The notes under the pieces are model-generated. The model worked only from the letters and a program-made list of their open reading frames with translations, had not been told where the DNA came from and did not search any database. Position numbers and translations under genes: made by a program. A DNA stretch of 64,000 nucleotides from Candidatus Obscuribacterales bacterium. GTDB taxonomy: Bacteria > Cyanobacteriota > Vampirovibrionia > Obscuribacterales > Obscuribacteraceae. Where the stretch lies: positions 1 through 64,000 of the forward strand of contig JAIEQI010000032.1 in assembly GCA_019747875.1 (NCBI GenBank), given 5' to 3'. Of the stretch, positions 8,380 to 17,106 are shown in pieces. Position 1 is the first letter of the stretch, and the number at the start of each line of letters is the position of its first letter.

Positions 8380-9225
8380 ATGTACGCGCTAACAAAATCA
8401 TCCCTGGATGGAAGAACCCAAGATCCAGTTTTAATCGTTGAAGATAATTTGACCAATCAAAAGGTGGCGACTCTTCTTGTTGCGCGGCTGGGCTTACAGT
8501 CGCAGATTGCCAATAATGGCAAAGAAGCTGTCGAGCTTTATGCTGATACCAGCAACAATTTCTCGGTTATTTTAATGGACTGTCATATGCCTGAAATGGA
8601 TGGCTTTGAGGCCTCCGTCGCCATTCGAAAAATGGAACGCCTGTCTGGCATGTATACGCCGATTATAGCTGTTACGGCGCTTGCGATGGCTGGGGATCGC
8701 GAACGTTGTATAGCGGCAGGCATGGATGACTACCTACCCAAGCCTATTGATCCTGAACGTTTGCGTGCCAAGTTGAATCATTGGATGCGCGCGGATGTTC
8801 TTTATCAACAGCAAAAACATCACCGCCGTTTTTTGCGTCCACAATCGCCGCTGGCAGTTTTGGAACCGGATCCGATAAACGTTCAGGAATTAGAGGAATT
8901 CTACGGCTTTGAGCAGTTAAGCGAGATGCTGCGTGTCTTTCAAACGGACACATCAGACATGCTTGTCCGGTTGGAAACATTCATGGACGAGAAGAACGCA
9001 CGAGCTGTTGCTGGTCTGGCTCACGAACTGAAGGCCGGTAGTGCCTCCATCGGCGCAAAGCAACTAGCTAAAGTAGCGACACTTTTAGAACAAGCCGTTG
9101 TCCAGGAAGACTGGGCTGAGGCGACGGAGCTTCGTGAATCATTTAAGAAATCATTTCACAAGTTCCAGTCGTTTGTAGAAGCCAATATGGCAGCAGAGCA
9201 AGCTACTGCTGAGACATCATCATAA
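8380..9225 (+). CDS. Response-regulator receiver plus HPt phosphotransfer protein
   Basis: A 281-residue two-domain signalling protein. Residues 16-135 form a receiver domain with E21/D22 acidic pocket, D67 phospho-acceptor (LMDCHMPEMDG), T99 and K121 (LPKPID). A linker leads to an HPt four-helix domain whose phospho-histidine is H215 in AGLAHELKAGSASIGA. There is no kinase or DNA-binding output domain, so it resembles the detached C-terminal half of a hybrid histidine kinase and would relay phosphate for a kinase elsewhere. A TATACT box at 8323-8328 could be the -10 of its promoter. Its stop is 6 bp from the stop of the convergent Memo-AMMECR1 gene. Confidence 0.9.
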   Translation: MYALTKSSLDGRTQDPVLIVEDNLTNQKVATLLVARLGLQSQIANNGKEAVELYADTSNNFSVILMDCHMPEMDGFEASVAIRKMERLSGMYTPIIAVTALAMAGDRERCIAAGMDDYLPKPIDPERLRAKLNHWMRADVLYQQQKHHRRFLRPQSPLAVLEPDPINVQELEEFYGFEQLSEMLRVFQTDTSDMLVRLETFMDEKNARAVAGLAHELKAGSASIGAKQLAKVATLLEQAVVQEDWAEATELRESFKKSFHKFQSFVEANMAAEQATAETSS

Positions 9226-9231
9226 AGCCAG

Positions 9232-10839
9232 TTACCTGATTTCTTCAGATTGAAATATGTCGAACTTGCATCCTTCTCGCCAATCATCGCGATGAAGTCC
9301 TGCTTTCTGAGCCAATTGTGTTAGTAGCTGGTTGAGATCCCACTTCCATTCGACGGCTACTTGCGGCAGGAAGACCGCCTGATGCTTATTCTTGGTCAGA
9401 ATAACGCCGTCTCTGCCGATTACGATGTCGTTGTAGGACGCCACTCTGCGTGGAGGCGTTAGTACGTTTATATCCAGCGTTAACTGGCTTAGTTCGAACT
9501 CTCGAACGGGTTCAAAGCGATGGTCGCGAGAACATGCTCCAATTGCATTGTCTTGAACAGCTTTCCATAAGGGTTTTACTGGATAAATTGAACCGATGCA
9601 TCCTCGCAAGCCATCATGATCGTGGTCATGTTCTTTGCCTGGGGGTTTTATTGTGAGTGTGACGAAGACGCCGAAACATGTTTTCATAGCTGGCGTAATA
9701 GTTACTCCTAGCTCTGCAGGTGTTGCAGTACGATGTTCTCTCACGAATACTTCAATAGTTTTTCGAGCCAGGTTCAATAAGGCTTGCCTTTCACTGGCAG
9801 ACAGTTTGACTATATCTTTGGTGGGGCGTACCCGGCCAGGTTCGGCGGGCCATTGAGCTCCTGAAAAGACCATGCCGATGTAGCTTACGGAGTTCTCTGA
9901 ATCATCCTTTGCAATATCCTGAGAGTTTGCGTATTGAACTGCGGTTCCATGACTATCGTGCGGGAGCATGGACATCAAGACCTGGCAGGGGTACATACCG
10001 CATATGGTGTCATTTGTGCGGTGCAAGAATTCAATAAATCCATCAAGATCCAATTTGCTCAAGTGCTGGAACGCCTCACCATCCAAGCCTGCTATCTTCT
10101 CGCTGGAATAGCTTGGAAATGGTGTGTAGGAATAGCGGGGACCGTAGTGGGTGAAGTCAGAGCTGACAACTACTAGATCATCTTTGCCGACAAAGCCCTT
10201 TAGAATTTCGCCTATAAGTCGTACTTCCGAATCGTCGTCTAAGTGCCCTATGACGATGGGAATTAGTTTTGCATTCGGAAAGCAGTATTTGATGAAGGGC
10301 AGCTGAAGTTCAAGAGAATGTTCTATTTGATGCACGTTGTTATGCACTGAGAACATTGGGTAGCTCTTCAATTCTTCAAGCGTATCCGTGTCTAGCTCGA
10401 TATCTCCCAGCGGGGTGGCGAAGCTGTTATTCTGCGGAAGCGCTGCCCCCTTTACGGCAATATGATGAGATGGTCCAAGTAAGAAAACTCTTTTGATATT
10501 GTTTTGTTTTGAGGCAGCTTTGTACGCGAAGGCCGCTGTCTGACCGGAATACATATAACCAGCGTGTGGTGAAATTATTGCAAGTATTGGTTGCGTAAAA
10601 TCTTTGTTTTGAGAATGCAAGCGCGCACAACTCGACTTGTCTGGAATTGAGTGTGCGTTCTCCAAATAATCTTTCAGTTGCAATTTAAGTTTCTCGCCAT
10701 TCCCTTCGTACCAGGAGCCGGCGTATTGAGTGCGCCTACTTGCTTCAAGAGGTGATTGAGCCCAGAACGGACGATTAAACATAAAAAAGTTGCTCGCAAA
10801 AGCAAGAAAAACAATTAACCGTACAAGTATACGCTGCAT
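9232..10839 (-). CDS. Exported Memo-AMMECR1 fusion (AmmeMemoRadiSam proteins B and A)
   Basis: A 535-residue protein with an N-terminal hydrophobic export segment (residues 4-28). Residues 35-330 are a Memo domain: AGSWYEGNG (40-48), SPHAGYMYSG (90-99), LGPSHH (121-126), HSLELQLPF (174-182), SSDFTHYG (226-233) and C280. H92, H125/126 and C280 correspond to the metal-binding set of Memo proteins. Residues 345-535 are an AMMECR1 domain with the hallmark LRGCIG at 411-416. These families usually occur with a radical-SAM partner in the poorly understood AmmeMemoRadiSam system; no radical-SAM gene lies in this window. The signal segment suggests a membrane or periplasmic location. Confidence 0.88.
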   Translation of the reverse strand: MQRILVRLIVFLAFASNFFMFNRPFWAQSPLEASRRTQYAGSWYEGNGEKLKLQLKDYLENAHSIPDKSSCARLHSQNKDFTQPILAIISPHAGYMYSGQTAAFAYKAASKQNNIKRVFLLGPSHHIAVKGAALPQNNSFATPLGDIELDTDTLEELKSYPMFSVHNNVHQIEHSLELQLPFIKYCFPNAKLIPIVIGHLDDDSEVRLIGEILKGFVGKDDLVVVSSDFTHYGPRYSYTPFPSYSSEKIAGLDGEAFQHLSKLDLDGFIEFLHRTNDTICGMYPCQVLMSMLPHDSHGTAVQYANSQDIAKDDSENSVSYIGMVFSGAQWPAEPGRVRPTKDIVKLSASERQALLNLARKTIEVFVREHRTATPAELGVTITPAMKTCFGVFVTLTIKPPGKEHDHDHDGLRGCIGSIYPVKPLWKAVQDNAIGACSRDHRFEPVREFELSQLTLDINVLTPPRRVASYNDIVIGRDGVILTKNKHQAVFLPQVAVEWKWDLNQLLTQLAQKAGLHRDDWREGCKFDIFQSEEIR

Positions 10840-10959
10840 TTAGATAACGGATCTGTCTTTAAGCTGCATTAGCAGTCAAATCTAATACATTGGTTGAATC
10901 GGTGAATGACAATTTCTCAAAATCCGTCGGAACACGCCCCTGCGAACTTTCGGAGCGAT

Positions 10960-11499
10960 TTAATTTGATGCAGGTGGTGGCGCCGGAGCTGAACTTTCGC
11001 TCTTTTCGTCCGCGGGAGGAGCTGTGCTGCTGCTGCCTTTAACCGGGTCCATTCTTACTCCGATGCTGGATTTTGAGTCCCACTGGTCTGCTTGCGAGTC
11101 GAAGGTTACTTCTAGTTTGGCGCTGCTGCCCGATGGTAATGATGGCAACGGTTGCGCGGAATTGAAAGCGTCACTTGCCTTCTGCTCTGCTTCACCACTC
11201 TTTGGGTTGCTTGTCAGAACTAAGTTTGATACTGAGCCGTCAGGGGCAACATCTACCGAAAGGACAACGTGGTTTTTTCCAGTTGGAAAGTTCCAGTTCT
11301 TGTCGATTTTTGGACGTAATTGATTGACATAATTATTATAGATTGGATTTCCTGGTGCGCTGGTTGCAGCTTTTGGCGGCGCCGCTTTTGCAGCTTGTTT
11401 TGTTGGTGCGGCTAAGTTTTCTTGTGCACAAAAACTAAACGCAATGCTTATGGTAGCGAGTTGAAAAAGACCTCTGCCCATGATCGAAAATAGTTTCAT
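10960..11499 (-). CDS. Exported TonB C-terminal-like protein
   Basis: A 179-residue protein with a signal peptide (about 1-30) and an Ala/Pro/Lys-rich linker. A domain at about 53-130 follows the TonB C-terminal pattern: NYVNQLRPKIDKNWNFP, then VVLSVDVAPDGSVSNLVLTSNPKS, ASDAFNSAQPLPSLP and LEVTFD. The tail is Ser/Ala/Pro-rich. A true TonB has an N-terminal membrane anchor; here the N-terminus looks cleavable, and no ExbB/ExbD or TonB receptor is nearby, so a role in energised transport is uncertain. RBS GAGGAAGAA precedes the ATG. Confidence 0.75.
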   Translation of the reverse strand: MKLFSIMGRGLFQLATISIAFSFCAQENLAAPTKQAAKAAPPKAATSAPGNPIYNNYVNQLRPKIDKNWNFPTGKNHVVLSVDVAPDGSVSNLVLTSNPKSGEAEQKASDAFNSAQPLPSLPSGSSAKLEVTFDSQADQWDSKSSIGVRMDPVKGSSSTAPPADEKSESSAPAPPPASN

Positions 11500-11612
11500 T
11501 GCATTTCTTCCTCATCTGATTTGAGAAGAGCAGTTCGAGAGCTCCGGTGTTTTGCAGGGCTACTCATTCGAAAATGAATGGAGCCGTCAGTTAAATCTAA
11601 GATACCCAGATT

Positions 11613-12821
11613 TTACTCTTGTGAGCCGTTGGATTTCGTCCTAAAGAGTCCGAAGGATGAAGTATATCCGTGCAAGAAGGTTGTTCCGGCAACAGGACCT
11701 ATTTCACCATTACAGAAAAATCCAGAAAGAGGGATTTCGCCAAGATAGGTCTTAAAACAATCACTATCGTGATTGGCTGTTCCGTACAGATGCTCTCCTC
11801 GTCCTAAGCAAGAGAAGAGGAGTGCTCCCTCTGGCATTCCTTCGTGCTCCTCTTTATATTGTTTCAATAAGTGGCGAAGATCATCGGAAGATGTGTCGGC
11901 ATCGCGAAGATGGAATTGGATTGTTCGTTCATTTCTAAGCAGCTCTCCTACGAGCAGGGCTCCTGAAGATGGTTCCAGACCTAGTATGTTGCGAATGAGG
12001 AAATCTCCTGGACGGAAATCTTCTTTAAATTCGTCCATTACAACGCCAAGAAAAAGAGAGTATTTTGCGAGCTGTTGGTCTTTCGGGCTCATTCCTTCCA
12101 GCACCTCATAAAGAGCTTGAACTGCTGGTTTTCCATCTAACTCAAGCAAAACGTTGTTCTGGCATTTGCTGACACGAAAAGTTCTCCCTACTGGCCGGCA
12201 ACCTTGAGCTACGATTGTCTCGACGACGATATTCCCGGACAATGCCAGACCGACGGCGCCCGTCTTGAAGACGTTCTCATTTAAATAGAGGCGATTTTTT
12301 CCGGGTTGGTGCGCTCCGCTGGCTAAGCCGCCGACCTTGGTTGCGGCTGGAAAGGCATAATCTAGCCCCTGCACAAGTGCTTCAATTCGAAAAGAGAAAG
12401 GATCGGGGAGAAGCACAAAATCAGGCATTTCTGCCGAATTTGAATGGACCAGTTCTTCCCATTTTTGAGGAGGCGCATCCATGTCGGGAAGTTCATCGTC
12501 TTCAACATGAAACATCTCTATCTTTACATCAGGTAAAAATGCTGCTGACAGAGAAATTGCTGCCACTTGCTCTAGTTCAATGCCGCCGCCGATAATGCCA
12601 CCGGCCGTACATCCGACGAGCTTCTTGGCATTTAATGTCTTTTCTGCCAGCCCGGCGACCTTCTCGGACTCGCCGACAAAATCTGGCGATATGAAACAGA
12701 AAAGAAGATCACAAGGCGAATTGCCAAGTTGCTCTTTGATTTGCTCTGCCGCCGCCTCAAATAGCTCTTCCAGCGTCTGTTTACCGCTTCTCTGCCGTGC
12801 GATTGCAGAAGCCCACTTCAT
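11613..12821 (-). CDS. FIST-domain sensor protein
   Basis: About 402 residues. The ATG at 12821, with GGTGGA 6 bp upstream, is preferred over an in-frame TTG seven codons earlier. It has a FIST N domain (VGCTAGGIIGGG at about residue 70, then DFVLLPDPFSF) and a FIST C domain (ALYEVLEGM, PGDFLIRNILGLEP, GALLFSCLGRG, GFFCNGEIGPVAGTTFLHGY). FIST proteins are thought to sense small ligands, often amino acids, and are commonly joined to kinases or cyclases; this one is the bare sensor. It is divergent from the APC permease at 12921, with about 100 bp between, so a functional link in amino-acid sensing and uptake is possible but unproven. Confidence 0.88.
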   Translation of the reverse strand: MKWASAIARQRSGKQTLEELFEAAAEQIKEQLGNSPCDLLFCFISPDFVGESEKVAGLAEKTLNAKKLVGCTAGGIIGGGIELEQVAAISLSAAFLPDVKIEMFHVEDDELPDMDAPPQKWEELVHSNSAEMPDFVLLPDPFSFRIEALVQGLDYAFPAATKVGGLASGAHQPGKNRLYLNENVFKTGAVGLALSGNIVVETIVAQGCRPVGRTFRVSKCQNNVLLELDGKPAVQALYEVLEGMSPKDQQLAKYSLFLGVVMDEFKEDFRPGDFLIRNILGLEPSSGALLVGELLRNERTIQFHLRDADTSSDDLRHLLKQYKEEHEGMPEGALLFSCLGRGEHLYGTANHDSDCFKTYLGEIPLSGFFCNGEIGPVAGTTFLHGYTSSFGLFRTKSNGSQE

Positions 12822-12920
12822 AAATAGTCCACCATTTACCAATCGCTACTCAGTTTAGCTTCCGGAGTTATAATTTCCAAACTACAATGACGAATTCTTG
12901 GCGTCCCGAAAGTTTGAAAC

Positions 12921-14858
12921 GTGGAATCTCACGATAAATCTACAAATACACCCGTAAAGGAAGGCGGGCATGGTGATGCACTGCTTCCTTGGTGGTTAGC
13001 TGCCGGTATTGTCGGCGCTGATATTGGCACGTCTGTGTTTTACAGCACCGGTGTAATTAAGCCATTTGTTGGATTTACGGCGCCGCTGGTGATTCTATTT
13101 GTTTGCTTGATGATGTGGTTCTTCAAAGCAACGTACGAAGAAGGTTGCTCCGCAAGTCCATTCAATGGTGGAGCTTACATGATGGTGTTGCAGACCGTCG
13201 GTAGGCGTGTTGCAATGGTTGTCGGGGCTTTGACGATTTTGTCATATCTTGCCACTGCTGCCGTTAGTGCACTATCAGGGGCCTATTACATTGACTCATT
13301 TGACAACATAGTCAATTGGCCCGTAGCCGCCGTCTGCTCTGTAGCAATCGTTCCTGTCATAGTTTTTGGTCTCCTTAATATCGTAGGAATTAAGGAGCCG
13401 GCGATCATTGTTTTTGGAATTGCCTTCTTTCACTTTGTACTCTTGCTCGGTATGGACGTCTGGGGATTGATTCTAGCCTTCCAGCGAAATGTTGATTTTG
13501 GCAAAGTATTCCAGGCTGTTCCAAATTTCCACCCGATCAATTATTTGCAAGGTATAGCTTGCGCATTTCTTGGAATCACTGGTTTTGAGTCAGCCGCACA
13601 GATCGTGGAGCAATTGAAGTCACCAACTTGGCGGACGCTGAAGCAAGTATATCTGGCGATTGTTTTGTTGGTTGGAATAACAGCACCGTTAACTTCGTAT
13701 CTCTGCATCATTCTTCTAACGAATGACCAATTGGACTTTTATTCGAACAGTCTTCTATCGGGGCTTGCATACGTTGAAGGCGGCACCCCACTTCTAATTA
13801 CGTTGGTAGTTGATGCGGCATTGACTTTGTTTGCTGCAGTGAATACAGCCTATGTAGGCTGCATCGGCTTGTGCACAACGATGGCGAAGCAAGGAAATTT
13901 GCCCGCCTTTTTCTTGCGTAGATGGGCGGGGCGATTCCCCATGCTGCAAGGATATCCTTACGTCGTTTTGTTGTTCATGGCAGTAACTGTATCTATGATT
14001 CTTGTTCTCCCTGGTCAGGTGGATAACCTCGGGCAAGTTTATGGAATGGCATTTCTTGCTGTCATGATCAGTTTTTGCGTTGGCGTATTACTTTTGCGTG
14101 TACGCATGCCTCTCAAAGTGGCGAGAGCGCCTTACCGAACGCGCTGGGTCTTGCACATCGGTTCTCTGGTGATCCCGATGCCTCCGGCTATTGGAATAAC
14201 CGTTTTGCTTTTTGCGCAGATCGTTCTGGTTCTCACCGCCCATAGTGCCAGGGCGCTTGGACTGCAAATCTTTACGTTGGTACTACTTTTGATGGCTTTT
14301 TACCGTTTGGGTGTTGTGGAAGAGCGCTTGTCGGATCTCGCGGATCTACGCTTAGGCCTGGGACAGTTCAAGCATTTGCCAGAATTACCCGAGGATTTGC
14401 CAACTTATGTGCTTTGCACAGGTGGAGCTAAAGCCAGAAATCTTGCCAGTATGTTATTGCGGCTTTTGGCTCGCGAAGAACCAGGACCCAAAGAAGTGAT
14501 CATCTTCCATGCTGAGGAGGAGAAGGCTCGCCGTGGTGTTATGTACGAACTTTTACAACGAGTTGTGTCTCAGCAGATCGTTCCTGAGTTCGAAAAGGAG
14601 AATATGATTCTCACGGTTAAGGTTATGCCGGAAACCTTGATCGATGGATTGATTCAACTGAAGCGCGCACACCCGTTCAAGAAAGTCTTCATAGGCACAG
14701 GATCAGACCCTCAAACGGCTCAGAAATATGCCAAGGATTTAGAGACTAATCTTGGTGTTCACGTAGTCAATATTGGAAGCCCTTCGACTGGTGGCGGCAC
14801 GTTGCAGTCAGCGCTTGAGCAGTCGGCGGATCAATCTGCAAAGGGCTCACAGTCTTAG
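12921..14858 (+). CDS. APC-superfamily amino-acid permease with C-terminal cytosolic domain
   Basis: A 645-residue transporter with about 12 hydrophobic segments in residues 25-465. The first contains the glycine-rich GIVGADIGTSVFYSTG unwound-helix motif typical of APC permeases. Residues about 475-625 form a soluble domain with alternating strands and helices (TYVLCTGGAKARNLASMLLR, KEVIIFHAEEEKA, KKVFIGTGSDPQTAQKYA), resembling the nucleotide-binding or USP-like tails found on some APC transporters. It probably imports amino acids or polyamines with H+ or Na+. The start is GTG at 12921 with no strong RBS. Its last 92 bp overlap the convergent PAS-domain gene. Confidence 0.85.
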   Translation: MESHDKSTNTPVKEGGHGDALLPWWLAAGIVGADIGTSVFYSTGVIKPFVGFTAPLVILFVCLMMWFFKATYEEGCSASPFNGGAYMMVLQTVGRRVAMVVGALTILSYLATAAVSALSGAYYIDSFDNIVNWPVAAVCSVAIVPVIVFGLLNIVGIKEPAIIVFGIAFFHFVLLLGMDVWGLILAFQRNVDFGKVFQAVPNFHPINYLQGIACAFLGITGFESAAQIVEQLKSPTWRTLKQVYLAIVLLVGITAPLTSYLCIILLTNDQLDFYSNSLLSGLAYVEGGTPLLITLVVDAALTLFAAVNTAYVGCIGLCTTMAKQGNLPAFFLRRWAGRFPMLQGYPYVVLLFMAVTVSMILVLPGQVDNLGQVYGMAFLAVMISFCVGVLLLRVRMPLKVARAPYRTRWVLHIGSLVIPMPPAIGITVLLFAQIVLVLTAHSARALGLQIFTLVLLLMAFYRLGVVEERLSDLADLRLGLGQFKHLPELPEDLPTYVLCTGGAKARNLASMLLRLLAREEPGPKEVIIFHAEEEKARRGVMYELLQRVVSQQIVPEFEKENMILTVKVMPETLIDGLIQLKRAHPFKKVFIGTGSDPQTAQKYAKDLETNLGVHVVNIGSPSTGGGTLQSALEQSADQSAKGSQS

Positions 14859-15360
14859 CCTCGTGCTGATCCTTTTGATGATGATTGTGTATAGTCATGT
14901 TCGTTTTGTACTTAATCACGCTCAAATCAAGTTCAACAATCAACTTGCGAATGCCCTTGCGCTCTCCATTTGCATCGGTGATTACCTGGCTTTCTGAATA
15001 AGACCAGAAGTGTTGTTCATTCTTTCTTCTTTGCCAGGCGAAGGAGGAAAAGGCCCCTTTATGTTCGGTTGCACGTAACTCAAATGCTGCTTTTCCGTGG
15101 GCTACATCGCAGTTGGAGTAAAGGATTGAGATATGTTTGTTGATAATGTCGACTTCGTCCCAACCATATGTTGATAGTGCTTTCGGTGACAAATAAGTGA
15201 TAAATCCATTCATGTCCATGTCTATTATTGCGACTTCGCCCTGCGCAATATGTGGCTTCCAGAGCGATTCTCTTTTGTAGAGTTTCATGCGAGCGCTTTC
15301 ATCAGTTGGGCGAACGGCTTCCACGGGCGCTCCTGACTCTCCCGTCGGCAGTAATTTCAT
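14767..15360 (-). CDS. Stand-alone PAS-domain protein
   Basis: A 197-residue protein whose residues about 38-150 form a PAS sensor domain: VAIIDMDMNGFITYLSPKA, then TYGWDEVDIINKHISILYS, HKGAFSSFAWQRRKNEQHFWSYSES and GIRKLIVELDLS. The C-terminal 45 residues are polar and His/Gln-rich, and are encoded antisense to the end of the permease gene. No kinase, cyclase or DNA-binding output is attached, so it may regulate through protein contacts. The real stop could be nearer the PAS domain in relatives; the overlapped tail may be an extension. RBS AGAAAG lies before the ATG. Confidence 0.75.
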   Translation of the reverse strand: MKLLPTGESGAPVEAVRPTDESARMKLYKRESLWKPHIAQGEVAIIDMDMNGFITYLSPKALSTYGWDEVDIINKHISILYSNCDVAHGKAAFELRATEHKGAFSSFAWQRRKNEQHFWSYSESQVITDANGERKGIRKLIVELDLSVIKYKTNMTIHNHHQKDQHEAKTVSPLQIDPPTAQALTATCRHQSKGFQY

Positions 15361-15610
15361 TTCTTTCTAAAGCTCCTGTGCTAGATCCTCGAACCGGGGT
15401 GGTCCTCTGTTTTCTTGATTCCGGTTGTATCTCTTGGTACAACGATCCTAGCCGGAGTCCATGAGGGATTTGTGAGGGGCTTGTATATGTGCGCTCAAGT
15501 CGTGCGCCCAGCTTGATGCCGCGCGACAAACGGGAGCTTTAGCGGAGGTGAGAGGGCCTATAGCCCTGGACCTTCGGAGCGCATTAATGCTTGAATTGCC
15601 GGACTAAGCT

Positions 15611-16918
15611 TTATCGACGCATTGGTGTTTTGTTGCAGTCCCACATAATTCGATTGGGCAGGGACATTCTCTGTTGTGCCTGGTCAGCCGCGCTGCCTTT
15701 GGCTCCGAGCGATCCCTTCATACCTGCAAGTTCAATTCCGGATGCAGCCATTAGTTTCGTGACGTTCACCATGTAGGGAATGTTTATGGTTGCAACGGTA
15801 TCGTTAGTGCTGTGATAATTTGGATTGTGCTCGTCAGCCGTATCGTAGGGCTCTGTTATCAGTACTGCCGGAATACCATTTGCGTAAAACGGATAGTGAT
15901 CAGAGCGCTCAGTGAGTTCTTCGTTGTGGGCTCCGTATACTTTCAGGTCTATGTTGTAGCGTTGCTGCTGCCGCGCCATGATTTCGGTCAGCGCCTGGGA
16001 GGGCTTGTGTGACGTTGTGTCATGGCTTTCAATTGTTTTGCTGTTTTTCGGATTGTAGCCAATCATGTCGATTTGATACATACCGACAATCTTCGGCCTT
16101 TGCTGGGCGCCGATATTGGTTGCATCATTCGGATTTAGTGTCCCGACCTGTGCTTGGCGATACACTTCTGCCATCGCGCGCGATCCCCAGAGTCCCTGTT
16201 CTTCACCTGAAAATAGAGAGAACACGACCGTGCGATCCAGCGGAAGATCTTTAATAGCTTTTGCAATTTGGCTCAGTGCGACAACACCGGAGCCATCATC
16301 ATTTGCTCCTGGAGCCTTATTTTCTTTATACCAGGGCCATCCGGCGGTGGAGTCGATGTGGGCTCCATACATTACTATTTCATTCGATTGCGAAGTGCCT
16401 AGCTTCATTGCGCGCAAATTGTAATAGTTCTGACCGCGTCTTGTGTAGGTATCGAGAGAGACCGTATATCCTAGTTTCTCAAATTTATCTTTGTAAAAAT
16501 CAAGCGCTATTTTATACTCGCTTCCGAGTGTGCTGCGTCCTTCCAGTCGATGCGCTTTGCCGCCAACAATCATGTCTGTGTTGCCGGAAAGTTGGTCTAA
16601 CTCGTCTTTTATTTCAGTTGCACTGATCTTATTCAATGCCGCTACAACATCGGCGTCACTAGGAGTGTGCGGGCGTGGACCTTGCTTTATGTACTCGCCA
16701 GGCAGACCTTTCGGAGCTTCATGGCTATGCTTGTGCCAATCAGGACTGTCCAACAAATCCGACGGTGGTACTTCGATTGTTTTGCTAGGCATTACTGCCT
16801 GTTTCTTTGCTTCAATCAACGCCGCAAATTCTTGGCTTAGTGCCTGATTGTTCTGGCACCCGTCTTCGTTCGATTTTTCTGTGTTCTTTTTGACTTCGTT
16901 TTTTTCTAGATCTGCCAT
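15611..16918 (-). CDS. M28-family zinc peptidase
   Basis: About 435 residues from the ATG at 16918, which has AAAAAAGGAT upstream. The frame is open to 16984, but that stretch is made of a palindromic repeat and is unlikely to be coding. The N-terminal 110 residues are polar. The catalytic domain shows the M28 ligand series: MYGAHIDSTAGW (H), PGANDDGSGVVAL (D, bridging), LFSGEEQGLWGS (E/E), YQIDMIGYNP (D) and NYHSTNDTVAT (H). It should be a two-zinc aminopeptidase. No clear signal peptide from the chosen start, so location is uncertain. It stands alone between the PAS gene and fumC. Confidence 0.88.
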   Translation of the reverse strand: MADLEKNEVKKNTEKSNEDGCQNNQALSQEFAALIEAKKQAVMPSKTIEVPPSDLLDSPDWHKHSHEAPKGLPGEYIKQGPRPHTPSDADVVAALNKISATEIKDELDQLSGNTDMIVGGKAHRLEGRSTLGSEYKIALDFYKDKFEKLGYTVSLDTYTRRGQNYYNLRAMKLGTSQSNEIVMYGAHIDSTAGWPWYKENKAPGANDDGSGVVALSQIAKAIKDLPLDRTVVFSLFSGEEQGLWGSRAMAEVYRQAQVGTLNPNDATNIGAQQRPKIVGMYQIDMIGYNPKNSKTIESHDTTSHKPSQALTEIMARQQQRYNIDLKVYGAHNEELTERSDHYPFYANGIPAVLITEPYDTADEHNPNYHSTNDTVATINIPYMVNVTKLMAASGIELAGMKGSLGAKGSAADQAQQRMSLPNRIMWDCNKTPMRR

Positions 16919-16966
16919 CGGACAATATCCTTTTTTAAGCGCTGCTATTGCGCCAGCTTGCGCCGG

Positions 16967-16993
16967 TTGGGCGACGCATGGCATCGCCCCTAC
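16967..16993. repeat. GC-rich palindromic element (GGGCGA...TCGCCC)
   Basis: GGGCGA (16969-16974) pairs with TCGCCC (16984-16989), extended by an inner GC/GC pair around ATG. The flanks (TTGGG on one side, CCCCTAC on the other) match a common style of intergenic palindromic repeat. It lies just upstream of the real start of the M28 gene and accounts for the spurious N-terminal extension of that frame. Confidence 0.6.
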
Positions 16994-17106
16994 TTATCCA
17001 ACCTACCTTCTCTAGATAGCCAGTTTCGCCGGGAAATTGACTTCTACCAATGATGTAATCACGTAGAATTTGGCAAAGCTGAGCAAGTTCTTATATTGGA
17101 ACTTGG

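Noticed and set aside
15361..15610. Possible tRNA or small RNA (GTTCGA-like words and a short AGGGC...GCCCT hairpin)
   Set aside because: No cloverleaf can be drawn and no terminator-like structure follows.
16918..16984. N-terminal extension of the M28 peptidase
   Set aside because: It runs through a palindromic repeat, while the ATG at 16918 has a good RBS.
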